In this document: positions 9,334 to 18,300 of the stretch, in pieces
Layout: every line of letters starts with the position of its first letter
Position numbering within the stretch: the first letter of the stretch is position 1
Assembly: GCA_028685185.1 (NCBI GenBank)
Contig: JAQUEK010000002.1
Location: forward strand, 118,520-182,519
Direction of reading: 5' to 3'
Length of the DNA stretch: 64,000 bases
Source of the DNA: Candidatus Altimarinota bacterium
GTDB lineage: Bacteria > Patescibacteriota > Gracilibacteria > BD1-5 > UBA2023
The notes under the pieces: generated by a model
Told to the model about the DNA's origin: nothing
Seen by the model: the letters and a program-made list of their open reading frames with translations, nothing else
Database searches by the model: none
Made by a program: the position numbers and the translations under genes

Positions 9334-11253
9334 ATGTATAAAAAAATAATCTTTTCTTTAATCTTCTTTATATCTTGATTTTCTCTTGTTTCAGCTTCTG
9401 ATTATATGCTTTATACTAATCATTCTCAAGGTGATAAATGTTATCGAAAATTAGCTTCAGATTTGACTACAAATAATGGTACTGCTATGACTACTGTTTG
9501 ATGTATTACTCCTTCCTATTCAAAAGATTGACAGTATATTTATTACTCTAATGTTTCGGATGGTTATAAATGTTATAAAAAAAATGCTAATGATAATTCT
9601 AATGGTACTGCGATTACCTCTAATGTTTGTTATTTTCCTGTTGAGTCTTTTGATTGAACCAAAATTTATTATCGTAATGCTACTGATTGAGATAAAATTT
9701 ATGTAAAAAATTCTAATGATTCTTCAAATTGATCTGTTTTTATCAATTATGCCTTATCTAATCCTGAAATTTCTCCTGATTGAACTAAAATGCTTGTTGA
9801 TTCTCTTACTCAGTATTCAAGTTTTTGACAAATTCGTTCAATTTCTAATCCTTGAACTGTTTTATATCAATCTACTTATAATTGTATGGACGCTTCATAT
9901 TCTCCTGATTGAACTAAAATAATTTGTTCTAATTTACAATCTCCTACTTCAAGTAAACTTTATTTAATGGATTCTAATTTATCTTCTAATCCTAATTTTT
10001 TTTTAATAAATAATTCTTATTCTCGTTTTCCTGTTTTTACTCCTGATTCTAATTATGTTGTTTATACTTATTGAAATGTGTATTGAGTTTGTTACTATAA
10101 GGATATTTTTTATGGTAATACTTCTAATGGTTATGCTATAACAACTGATTCCTGCATGTATCCGACATATTCTCCTGTTCCAAATGCAACTTGTCAAGAT
10201 CAAATCCAAAATCAAGATGAAACTTGAATAGATACATGAGGTATTTGTGGTAATCAGACTTGTGCAATGCAAGAAACAAATATGAAATATATCTCATATG
10301 GTTATACCTGATCTTATAGTACTTATACAAATCAGATTTATTGATCTTCTACATGAGCTGAAAGTTATTTATTGATTCAAACCCCTCCCTCTAGTTATTC
10401 ATATTATAAATTTGAGGTTTGATCGTATAAAGCTGTTTGAATGGTTTTTACTTCACCTTTAAAAACTTTTGAGGATTTATTCAATTGAAATTTATCTTTT
10501 TATGTTCCTTGAAGTGTTCAAAGTCCTCTTGATTCTTTAAATTTCAGTAAACCATATTTAGAGCTTTCTTCTTATTCATATCCTATTGATTGGTTTTGGA
10601 TTAATTGATCTGATTGAACTATTGATTGAGAGAATTCTTCTGATTCTATAAAAGATTGATATAATTGTGTGTTTTTGCAAGATTGAAATTGAAATGAAAT
10701 AAAAGATCAGACTTGAAGAACTTGTTTTCCTGTTTGAACTACTGGTTTTTCTTTGACTAATCTTATAAAGCCTAATTCTAATTGAGAGTATATTCTAAGG
10801 ATTATGTTTAATCATAATATGCTTGATAAGAATTATAAAATTACTTGAATCGGTTATTGACATTATACTGATCAGTTTATGGAGAATTATGTTTGTAAAA
10901 ATAATGATACTTCTGAATATACTTTAAATTGAAATCCTATCACCGATGATAGATATGCCGAAATTACTTGAATTAATGATGAAATTAGAGAGTCTATTTC
11001 TGATAATCGAGTTAAAATTGATGATATTGATTTAAATACATATTCAATCAATAATGATATATCCATTAAATCTTTATTTACTTCTTGTCCTGCTTGATTG
11101 AAAAATATTGATATAAGTTATTTTTCTTTTATGACTTATAACCTTTCTGTTCCTTTGACTGATATAAATTTAAATCCATTTTCTTGAATGGCTTGTGGTT
11201 TAAAGTCTATTATGAATACTTATAATTATTTCAGAAGCAATGCTTTTAATTAA
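9334..11253 (+). CDS. Adsorption/minor coat protein, gpIII position, with PD40/TolB-like repeats
   Basis: 639 aa, the largest gene of the element, directly upstream of the gpVI/gpI-like genes, as gpIII is. A signal peptide (MYKKIIFSLIFFISGFSLVSA) is followed, over roughly residues 30-270, by repeated units of the form S/F-x-DG-T/Q-K/Y-I-x-Y (SKDGQYIYYSN, FDGTKIYYRN, SPDGTKMLVD, SPDGTKIICSN), the signature of TolB/PD40 beta-propeller blades. A Cys-bearing segment (ICGNQTC) and a long beta-rich C-terminal half follow. No clear C-terminal membrane anchor is seen; the next gene, a small membrane protein, may supply it. Dozens of UGA codons read as Gly. Receptor binding is inferred from position. 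Confidence 0.7.
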
Positions 11254-11267
11254 TAACCTTTAGGATT

Positions 11268-11528
11268 ATGCAAATTTTTTGAATAACTACCACTGCTTGA
11301 AACCATGTATTTAATTTTGCAAGTCAAATGTGAGATATTTCTGAATATACTTATTGATTGTATTTTTGAGATATTATACTTTTGATTATGTGTTTTACTT
11401 TATTGTTAGCTTTGCTTTGAATGTGATTTAAAGCAAGTGATTTTTCTTCTTCTCCTGCTTCTACTGAAGAAAAACGTTTATCTAATCAGGCTTCTTATAA
11501 AGCAAGAATTGAGGCAAAATATAAATAA
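11268..11528 (+). CDS. Small membrane protein (86 aa), minor coat-like
   Basis: One strong transmembrane helix (GDIILLIMCFTLLLALLGMG) at about residues 33-55, then a polar Ser-rich and basic tail (SSSPASTEEKRLSNQ). It sits between the gpIII-like and Zot-like genes. Could anchor the adsorption protein in the virion or play the gpVI role. Confidence 0.6.
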
Positions 11529-11552
11529 TATTTATTTTTTAATTTTTAAATT

Positions 11553-11786
11553 ATGTCTGATGTTGTTCGTATGATTGTTTGAACGTTTATCGTTTGAATC
11601 TTAATTACTTTTTTTTGATGAGCTTTATATTATCTTATTTCTTTTTGAAAAATCTTTCTTGATACATTTTTATTTATAATGAAATTTCTTTGATATCATA
11701 ATTCTATAATGTGATTGTTTCTCGTTTTATTGTTTTGAACGTTGATTTTTTGAGCTATAAAATTTGTTAAATCTTTTATTTCATAA
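11553..11786 (+). CDS. Polytopic membrane protein (77 aa), gpVI-like
   Basis: Two to three hydrophobic segments with very high Gly content, mostly UGA codons (VGTFIVGILITFFGGALYYL, then LFLVLLFGTLIFGAIKF). Multi-span minor coat proteins immediately upstream of the Zot gene are typical gpVI candidates. Assigned by topology and position only. Confidence 0.6.
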
Positions 11787-11799
11787 ATAAATATAAAAA

Positions 11800-12597
11800 A
11801 TGGCTTCATATTGATTAGAGATAATAGTTTGAGCTTATGGAACTTGAAAATCTTTTTTTACTCATCGTTCTATAACAAATTGGTTTTGAAGAAATACTAT
11901 TCGTATTTGAAATTATTGTAGTCCTGATTTTCATTTGCAATTTAGAAGCGTTAAGGATTTGATTGAAATTTTACAAGCAATAAATAATTTTAAAAAAGAT
12001 CCTAAGAATCTTAAGCAAAAAATAGAGATTATTATTGATGAGTGAGCTTTATATTTTTGAAATAGAGAATTTAAAACATTTCCGAAAGGTCTTTTATCCT
12101 TTTTGGTTCAGTTAAGGAAATTAAACGTAAATACAAAAATTATTCTTCAGGATTTAAAAATGGCTGATATCACTTTCAGAAGACTTTGTTATAATGTTCG
12201 AAAATATTATGTTTGAATGTGATTTATTCGATTTTATAAGGATTTTGAGCTTTTAAGTGAAGACGCCAACCTTAATGATCCTATTAATTCTCTTGTTTCT
12301 CGTCCTTATTTTAAGCTTTGACCTTGGCTCACTGTTAAAATATTCTGATTGGTTACTCGTTTTTTCTGATCTAGTCTTTATGATACTAATGAGGTTATTT
12401 TGCCATATAATAATATATTAGATAATGAAAAATTATTGCGTATTTTTCCATACACTAAAAGAATTGAATCTGATGAGGATTATAAACAACTTATAAAAGA
12501 TAAGGAAAAGGCATTTTTTGAAGCTATAAAGCTCACTAAAAATAAAAAGCTTTATAAACATTACTTTGATATTTATAACTATAATTTACTTACTTAA
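11800..12597 (+). CDS. Zot-like assembly ATPase (inovirus gpI)
   Basis: 265 aa. Walker A GAYGTGKS at residues 11-18 (first and other Gly partly UGA), Walker B KIEIIIDEGALYF, and the segment LVQLRKLNVNTKIILQDL...ITFRRLC that corresponds to the conserved helix/arginine region of Zot (PF05707-type). A C-terminal hydrophobic patch (PWLTVKIFGLVTRFFG) may be the membrane-associated segment. These inner-membrane ATPases drive virion extrusion and are the most diagnostic inovirus gene. Located last in the structural block, as usual. Confidence 0.82.
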
Positions 12598-12606
12598 TTT
12601 TAAGTT

Positions 12607-12738
12607 ATGCAATATGTTTCATATGCTATTAAAGTCTTAATCCGGTCTTTAATTTTTCAATTAATCCGTAATCCGGTTTATATTTTAATATTGATTTTGA
12701 TTTTATTATATTTCACTTGACATTTAATCCTAAGATAA
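12607..12738 (+). CDS. Small membrane protein (43 aa)
   Basis: MQYVSYAIKVLIRSLIFQL... with a C-terminal hydrophobic helix (NPVYILILILILLYFTG). It closes the structural operon 9 nt after the Zot-like gene and runs into the terminator. Unknown role. Confidence 0.5.
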
Positions 12739-12767
12739 AATAAGGACTCCATGCGGAGTCCTTATTT
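12738..12767 (+). terminator. Strong terminator of structural operon
   Basis: AAATAAGGACTCC, loop ATGC, GGAGTCCTTATTT: a perfect 13-bp stem followed by T-rich sequence; active on both strands in principle. Confidence 0.9.
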
Positions 12768-12774
12768 GTTTTTT

Positions 12775-12814
12775 CCCCTGATTCCCCTGATTCCTTTGAT
12801 TCCCCTAATTCCCC
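12775..12814 (+). repeat. Tandem C-tract repeat (CCCCTGATT units)
   Basis: Four 9-bp units (CCCCTGATT twice, CCTTTGATT, CCCCTAATT) and a closing CCCC. The minus strand therefore carries four G4 tracts separated by 5, 14 and 5 nt, able to form a G-quadruplex. It lies in the second intergenic region of a phage that replicates through single-stranded DNA. Confidence 0.8.
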
Positions 12815-12903
12815 TTTTTTCCTTTCTTTTTTCTTATCCTCCTAATTTTTCCCCCGAAAATTCTCTAAGAATCGCTTTATTATTTATTGTTTTCAGAGAA
12901 AAC

Positions 12904-12941
12904 TACCAAAAAAGCGATATTTTTTATATCACCTTTTGGTA
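12904..12941. other. Large imperfect hairpin before the divergent regulatory region
   Basis: TACCAAAA (12904) pairs with TTTTGGTA (12934), and GATAT with ATATC inside; a competing pairing ATCGCTTT/AAAGCGAT starts near 12871. It also ends close to the stop of the minus-strand gene, so it may act as its terminator or as a replication/packaging structure. Confidence 0.45.
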
Positions 12942-12947
12942 ATTTAT

Positions 12948-13151
12948 TTATATTTTTTCGTTTAATTTATCTTTTATATCTTCTAATTGATTATTAATTA
13001 ATTTTTGTAATTCAATTAATTCTTTTTGCAATTCTATTCTTTCATTTATTTTCCAATACCAACATGTAATATCTCTAATTATATAAATAATAAATATAAT
13101 TCATAATATAGTTATTCAAAATATTATTGGACTATTTAATGCAGTAAACAT
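12948..13151 (-). CDS. Membrane/coiled-coil protein (67 aa), only minus-strand element gene
   Basis: N-terminal transmembrane helix (SPIIFGITILGIIFIIYII) followed by a charged coiled-coil (ERIELQKELIELQKLINNQ) to the end. Divergent from the ribbon-helix-helix-like gene, across 110 bp that must hold both promoters. An opposed gene next to a regulator in a prophage is often an immunity or lysogeny gene; here that is only a guess. Confidence 0.6.
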
Positions 13152-13261
13152 ATTTTTATTTTAATATTAATATCAATATATAATCATATTTTAAAATTAT
13201 TTGCAAATAATCGTATATAAATATACTTATTTTAATATATATACTTTTATTATAAAATATC

Positions 13262-13435
13262 ATGAATTCAGCCTTAAAACCTCAATCAGTTAGACTAGAA
13301 GCAGAAACAATAGAAAAACTTAAAAATCTTGAAATATCTCTTTGATGAATAAAATTAAAAACTTATGAAGATAAAATATCACACTTAATATGGTTTTTTC
13401 AGCACTATGAAAACAATAATTGACAAAAACATTAA
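13262..13435 (+). CDS. Ribbon-helix-helix-like DNA-binding protein (57 aa)
   Basis: The pattern LKPQSVRLEAETIEKLKNLE (short strand, then helix) with a second helix YEDKISHLIWFFQHYE resembles CopG/Arc-type ribbon-helix-helix repressors, which are dimers using the strand to read DNA. Stand-alone gene in the region that would control lysogeny. Similarity is by pattern only. Confidence 0.5.
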
Positions 13436-13592
13436 AATTAAATTAAAAAAACATTAAATTTATTTGACATTATCATTTTTATATATTATTATGTCTTTGT
13501 ACTTAAATATTAAGTGCAAAAGTTCTTTAACATAATCCGATATTTTTAGAAGATTACAAAAAAAATATCTTTATATCCTTATTTTTGTAATT

Positions 13593-14492
13593 ATGAAATA
13601 TGATAATTTTTTTATTGATAGTTTCCTTATTGAAAAACAAGTAAATGAGTGATTATCTTTAAATACTATGAAAGCATATAAAACTGTTTTTAATACTTTC
13701 ATTTTAAATGATTTTGTAAAAATTAATGATTCTGAAACTTATACAGATTATAATTTTAAAAGGTTTCTTTGAGAGTCTTTGACTCGATATAATTGGACTT
13801 CTTGGACTTATAACCGATATAAGAAGTGTTTAAAATGTTATTGTGATTTCCTTATTCGTGAATGATATTTAAAAGAAAATCCATTATTAAAGATTAAGAC
13901 TCGAAAGATTGCTCAAACCTTACCAAAGTTTTATAATCAAAAACAAGTCGATTTAATAATGTATACTATTAATAGGCTCTATTCTTGAAATGATTTTATT
14001 TCTGTTAGAAATAGGACTATTATTTATTTTTATTTTTATACCTGATTAAGACTTCATGAACTTATAGACTTAAAACTTACTGATCTTAATTTTGAAGAAT
14101 CCTGTTTAAAAGTAGTTAAATGAAAATGATCTAAAGACCGATTTATACCTATTATTAAAAAACTTGAAAATATCCTTTTTTTCTATCTTGATTATCGTTC
14201 TAAGCTTGATTTAAAAACTTTAAATCTCTTTACTACTAAATATGATTGAGTTATGCAACATCGTGATATTTACACTATAATTAATAAGCTTAAATCAAAT
14301 CTTGATTTTCCTTTGACTACTCATATGTTTCGACACACTTTTGCAACTGAACTCGCAAGAAACAATATCAATATTTTCAACATAGCTCAAATTCTTGGAC
14401 ACTCCAAAATTGAGACAACTAAAATATACCTGAATTTTAATCTTACAAGTGTTGCAAATTCTATAAATGCCATTGATATGTATAATTCCTAA
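13593..14492 (+). CDS. Tyrosine recombinase (integrase)
   Basis: 299 aa. An N-terminal SAM-like core-binding domain (roughly residues 5-100) is followed by the catalytic domain with all key residues: Arg153 in TGLRLHE, the Lys of GKGSKDR, His244 and Arg247 in HMFRHT, His270 in LGHS and nucleophile Tyr279 in KIYLN. Many UGA codons. It lies about 200 bp from the right att copy, and the target is a tRNA 3' half, as is usual for such enzymes. It should catalyse integration and, with or without a helper, excision. Confidence 0.93.
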
Positions 14493-14503
14493 TTTTTGTT
14501 ATT

Positions 14504-14656
14504 ATGTGAATTCGATTTAAACCTCTTGATATAAGTCCTTTTAATTTAGATTTATGATCATGATTTGTATTTGATTTTGAAGATGAAGAAGAAGTTGAAG
14601 AAAACTGAAAAAAGGTAAATAAAGAAAAACCTTTTATTGATTTCTCTTTATTTTAA
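14504..14656 (+). CDS. Small acidic protein (50 aa)
   Basis: MGIRFKPLDISPFNLDLGSG... with an acidic run (DFEDEEEVEEN) and basic C-terminal part; 11 nt after the integrase stop. It might be an excision/accessory factor by position, although most excisionases are basic. Unrecognised. Confidence 0.45.
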
Positions 14657-14689
14657 ATCTTGACAATTTGTTTAATTTTATGTATATAT

Positions 14690-14734
14690 CTGAAAAGCCT
14701 TGTGTCGGTAGTTCAATTCTACTCCTCGCCACCA
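14690..14734 (+). repeat. Right attachment repeat (att), original tRNA-Phe 3' end
   Basis: Exact 45-bp match to 4441-4485. Because the tRNA 5' half is at the left, this copy is the displaced chromosomal 3' end. Confidence 0.93.
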
Positions 14735-14749
14735 ATAAAACAAACAGTA

Positions 14750-14786
14750 AAAAAGAGATCAGATATAATTCTGACCTCTTTTTTTG
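14750..14786. terminator. Bidirectional terminator, original tRNA-Phe / NUDIX gene
   Basis: AAAAAGAGATCAGA, loop TATAAT, TCTGACCTCTTTTTTT with one A/C mismatch. It follows att and also the stop of the convergent NUDIX gene. Confidence 0.8.
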
Positions 14787-14800
14787 ATTTGAATTGAAGA

Positions 14801-15196
14801 TTAACCTCAAAAATTTTCCAATATCCTTTCTTTGATTGAATCTGAATGTATGAGCATATCAGGTATCTGGTCGATATCGTGCCATTCTAGGATATATCTG
14901 TTATTTTCGCAGTTTTTTTCCGCTTCAGGTCAGCCAAGTGCCATATCACCTGAGAATTCCGTCACAAGGAAAACATGATGAAGCCTTGAATCGAATTCAT
15001 CCTTATGTTCGAAAAGCTTTTTAGAGATGATTATGTCGAAATTTGTTTCTTCCTTAGCTTCCCTTATAGCTGCCATTTCTGCAGTTTCATGACTTTCAAC
15101 GCTTCCTCAAGGAAATACGAAATATTCCATATTATCCTTGAACCTATGTATCAGAAGTATCTTATTATCCTTTATTATCGCCAATGTAGCTCTCAT
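14801..15196 (-). CDS. NUDIX hydrolase
   Basis: 131 aa. The Nudix box is intact (GGSVESHETAEMAAIREAKEE plus TN), fitting G-x5-E-x7-R-E-x2-E-E; its first Gly is UGA. N-terminus MRATLAIIKDNKILLIHRF is the usual first strands. The enzyme should hydrolyse a nucleoside diphosphate linked to another moiety with Mg2+ held by the box glutamates; the substrate is not evident. Stop lies just after the shared terminator. Confidence 0.92.
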
Positions 15197-15313
15197 ATAA
15201 CAAATCTAGATATCAATTAAAATAACCCTGTAATTGTAATGTTAAATTAAAGAATTGCAATGAAAAAACATTGATATGAGTTAAAACTTAGCAATTTAAT
15301 GATATCAAACAGT

Positions 15314-15344
15314 AAAAAACCTTCCTGTTCCAGGAAGGTTTTTA
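15314..15344 (-). terminator. Terminator of the giant surface-protein gene
   Basis: AAAAACCTTCCT, loop GTTCC, AGGAAGGTTTTT: perfect 12-bp stem, 17 nt after the giant gene stop. Confidence 0.9.
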
Positions 15345-15360
15345 AAAAAACAGATCAATA

Positions 15361-18300
15361 TTAGTCAGTAATGAATTCAGATTTCACGAATCAGATTCAG
15401 TCTTGCCACATGATTTCAGTGAATCAGTCGACAACATCCAATATGATGATTTTCTCTCAGTTGAATAAAGTTGTTTTGATCTTACTATCCGGATATGGTT
15501 CAGTCCTTACGAATACGCTTCTGGCAACTTTTATCTTCTTCCAATCAATGTTTGTCAAAGAATTCGCTTCATAGAATATCTGAGAAGGTAGAGTCCTATT
15601 CCTGTCGCTTTGATTCTCATCCCTAAGATATTTTGATCTTATGAATCAGTTGTATCAGTCGAATAGGATTTTACTCCATCAGTTAGATTGTTCATCCAGC
15701 AGTTCAACCTTATAGTTTCTAGGCAGATAACTTATAATCTTTGAGCTGAATGAATCGAATTCCCTTATTGCGTACGAATTTGCAACATTCAGAAACTTAT
15801 ATACTACAAGCTTAGGGTTCTTGATTATTTCGACTTGAGGATTCTTCAGTGATGAATCGATCGAAGGATTTGACACAGGAGTTCAAGAATTTTGGTTTGA
15901 ACCATTGTTTCATTCTGAAGGCTTGATATTAAGATTCTTAAGGTCTGTCAATCATTTTATAACAGCCTTGCTTCTTGTTATGACAAGAGAATTATATTCT
16001 TCCTTTTCTTTTGTAATTGAAGTATCTTTCAAAGCGGTTTCAGCAGTTGCTATGACATTTTCCCAAAATTTTATCTTGGAATCTATCGTAGGTAATTGAG
16101 GATAATTAGATTTCTTAGCTTCGTATATGAATCTCTTTATGGATTCGCTATTGGTCAATACTGAAGTGTTTGAGATAACAGATGGTTTTGTTCAGCATGA
16201 TGAGTCATAATAACTGTTTGAATAGTCACCATTCGGACAGCTATCTACAGATATAGAAGAACTTCCTCCACCACCTCATCAGTTATTGCTTATAACTATC
16301 ATATTTCAAGTCAATTTCACTACTGTGAAGTAAGAAAGGCTGTCTGTTCTGAAGTTGCATGTTTTAGCGCTATCAAGGATACATGTCCTATCAGGTACAT
16401 TTTGCTGCCATGTGTTTCAATCTGTTGATCTGAATATGTTTACCGTATCACCAGCAGCTCAATTCTGAACTTCAAAGTTTGCGATGAAATATCATCCGTT
16501 TATTCATACGGGCACATTTCATGAAACTGAAACCGTATTCAATATTGTTCAGCTATAGACTACCGTAGGAGTATTGAAAGAAGCGATAAGTCAAGTCAAT
16601 TCAGCAACAGTAGCTGATTGCGGAGCGTTCGGATCCACTAACACAGGAGATGTTATGACTCAATTCCATCAATTAGGGTAAGTCAAAGTAGTGTTTCATG
16701 GGATTGTGATATTCGAATTCAAAAGATTGCTTCAAGTGCTTGAATTGATTATCAAAGTGTTTCAGCTCATACTCAATGTATTGTTCACAGAATCTGTAAG
16801 GCTCAATGCGACAGAACCTGTCTGAACTATGGTTCATGAATTCGAATTCAGGCTTACATCAGTTGCAGTTGTGAAAGCTCAATTCGATGAAGAGATATTA
16901 CCGAAATCATCTTGCATCACAAGATTATAAAGATAATTCGTTCAGCTTAATAATGTATTGAAAACAGCGGTTCATGTATTGTTTACGATATTTCAGAAAG
17001 TAAGCTGAGGGATCGTATTTATGATATTGGTTCAATCAGTGATGCTCAAAGTTCAATTAGCGAAAGTGTTTTGATTGAAATGCGAATCATTGAATAGGAA
17101 ATTGAAGATTGCTCAGGCAACTGTTATATTAGTTATGCTGACACCGAATATCTGAGGCCCTGTAGTGTCGATGCTGTTCAATGCCGATACTACGGTGTTT
17201 GTTATATTTCAAAGGTTATCAGAAGAATCTATGAAATAATAATATGTCTGATTCGGAAGAAGTCATGGTATCACAGAAGAATGTCATGTTCATGATGTCG
17301 TACCGCTTGCAACAAGAGTAGAAAGAACGTTGGATCATGTTCATACATATAACGTGCTTGTAGAGAATTCATTCGTATTGAATGAATAATCCATATTCAT
17401 CACGATTCATGAAACATTAGGAATGACAACAAGATTGCTTAATGCAGGTCAAAGATTGTCATGTGTGATATCCAGAGTTACTCATGTTGAAGAATTTCAT
17501 GCAAGATCAACACTTGATCAATTCAATGTATTTATAGAATTCAGTATCAATGGGAAAGTAAGTGTATAATTTCAAGATGAATCTGCAATCGAGCTTATAT
17601 TGGAAACTCCATTTGAAAAATTAACCGTTGCTCAGGATTCAGTAGTTCATGTAAGTGTTACATTGTTTGTATTTATTGAAGCAGGAAGTGTATTTACGGT
17701 CAATATCGGTGCGATATCATCCTGATTTATCATAAAGCCTTGGCTTGCGCTTAATGTGGTCGCATCGGTTGCAGTGACTGAGATATTATTAGCTGAATTC
17801 AGATTTAACGGAACTATAACTGTAAAATCTCAAGTTACACTATCTCAAACCGTATTTATAGCAGCTCAGCTTCATCATGTTACTACAACATCTGCATTCT
17901 TCTTGGTATTTCATGTGAATGTAAATGTAGGATTTCTGGTAAAGCTATTTGCCACGCTCATATTAAGGAATATAACGACGCTATCATGAGTGATTGAAAC
18001 ATTTCAGTTTCATGAATTTCAAGCCGCATCAGTTGCAACAACTGAGATATTGTTAACAGAATCAGAATTAAGTGTTACAGGGATTGAGAAATTTCATGCT
18101 ATATCAGATACTCAGAAGAAGGTTCATGATCATCAGCTTATAACGATTGTCGAATTGCTTTCGGTGATTCAATCGATATTTACTATCTGATTGTTTGTTG
18201 TTTGTGATTGTGTAGAGATATTCACAGTAGGATACATATTATCCTGAGTGATGACCAGATTTCAGCTTACAATATTTCAGACCAAATCAGTTGAAGTGAT

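Larger units (their letters stand above)
4441..14734. mobile_element. Integrated inovirus-like (filamentous phage) element in tRNA-Phe, code 25
   Basis: The unit between the two att copies is about 10.25 kb. Nearly all genes run left to right in inovirus order: rolling-circle initiator, small proteins, intergenic hairpins, major coat protein, small coat-like proteins, long adsorption-type protein, small membrane proteins, Zot-like ATPase; then a regulatory region and a tyrosine integrase. In-frame UGA is abundant and read as Gly (coat, adsorption protein, Zot, integrase), so it is adapted to recoded hosts. No secretin (gpIV) is encoded. All gene frames are intact, so it may be a live prophage. 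Identification rests on order, sizes, motifs and membrane topology, not on database matches. Confidence 0.88.

Noticed and set aside
10003-10330. Minus-strand ORFs inside the gpIII-like gene
   Set aside because: Low-complexity antisense shadows; the plus-strand frame is continuous.
12775-12814. CRISPR-like repeat
   Set aside because: Units are contiguous 9-mers without spacers; no CRISPR array or cas gene seen in the window.
12751-12942. 63-aa ORF with repeated PLI units
   Set aside because: Starts inside a terminator stem and is just translation of the CCCCTGATT repeat; no start motif.
4441-14734. Plasmid-type or conjugative integrated element
   Set aside because: Coat protein with signal peptide, gpIII-like secreted protein and Zot-like ATPase in inovirus order; no relaxase or mating-pair genes.
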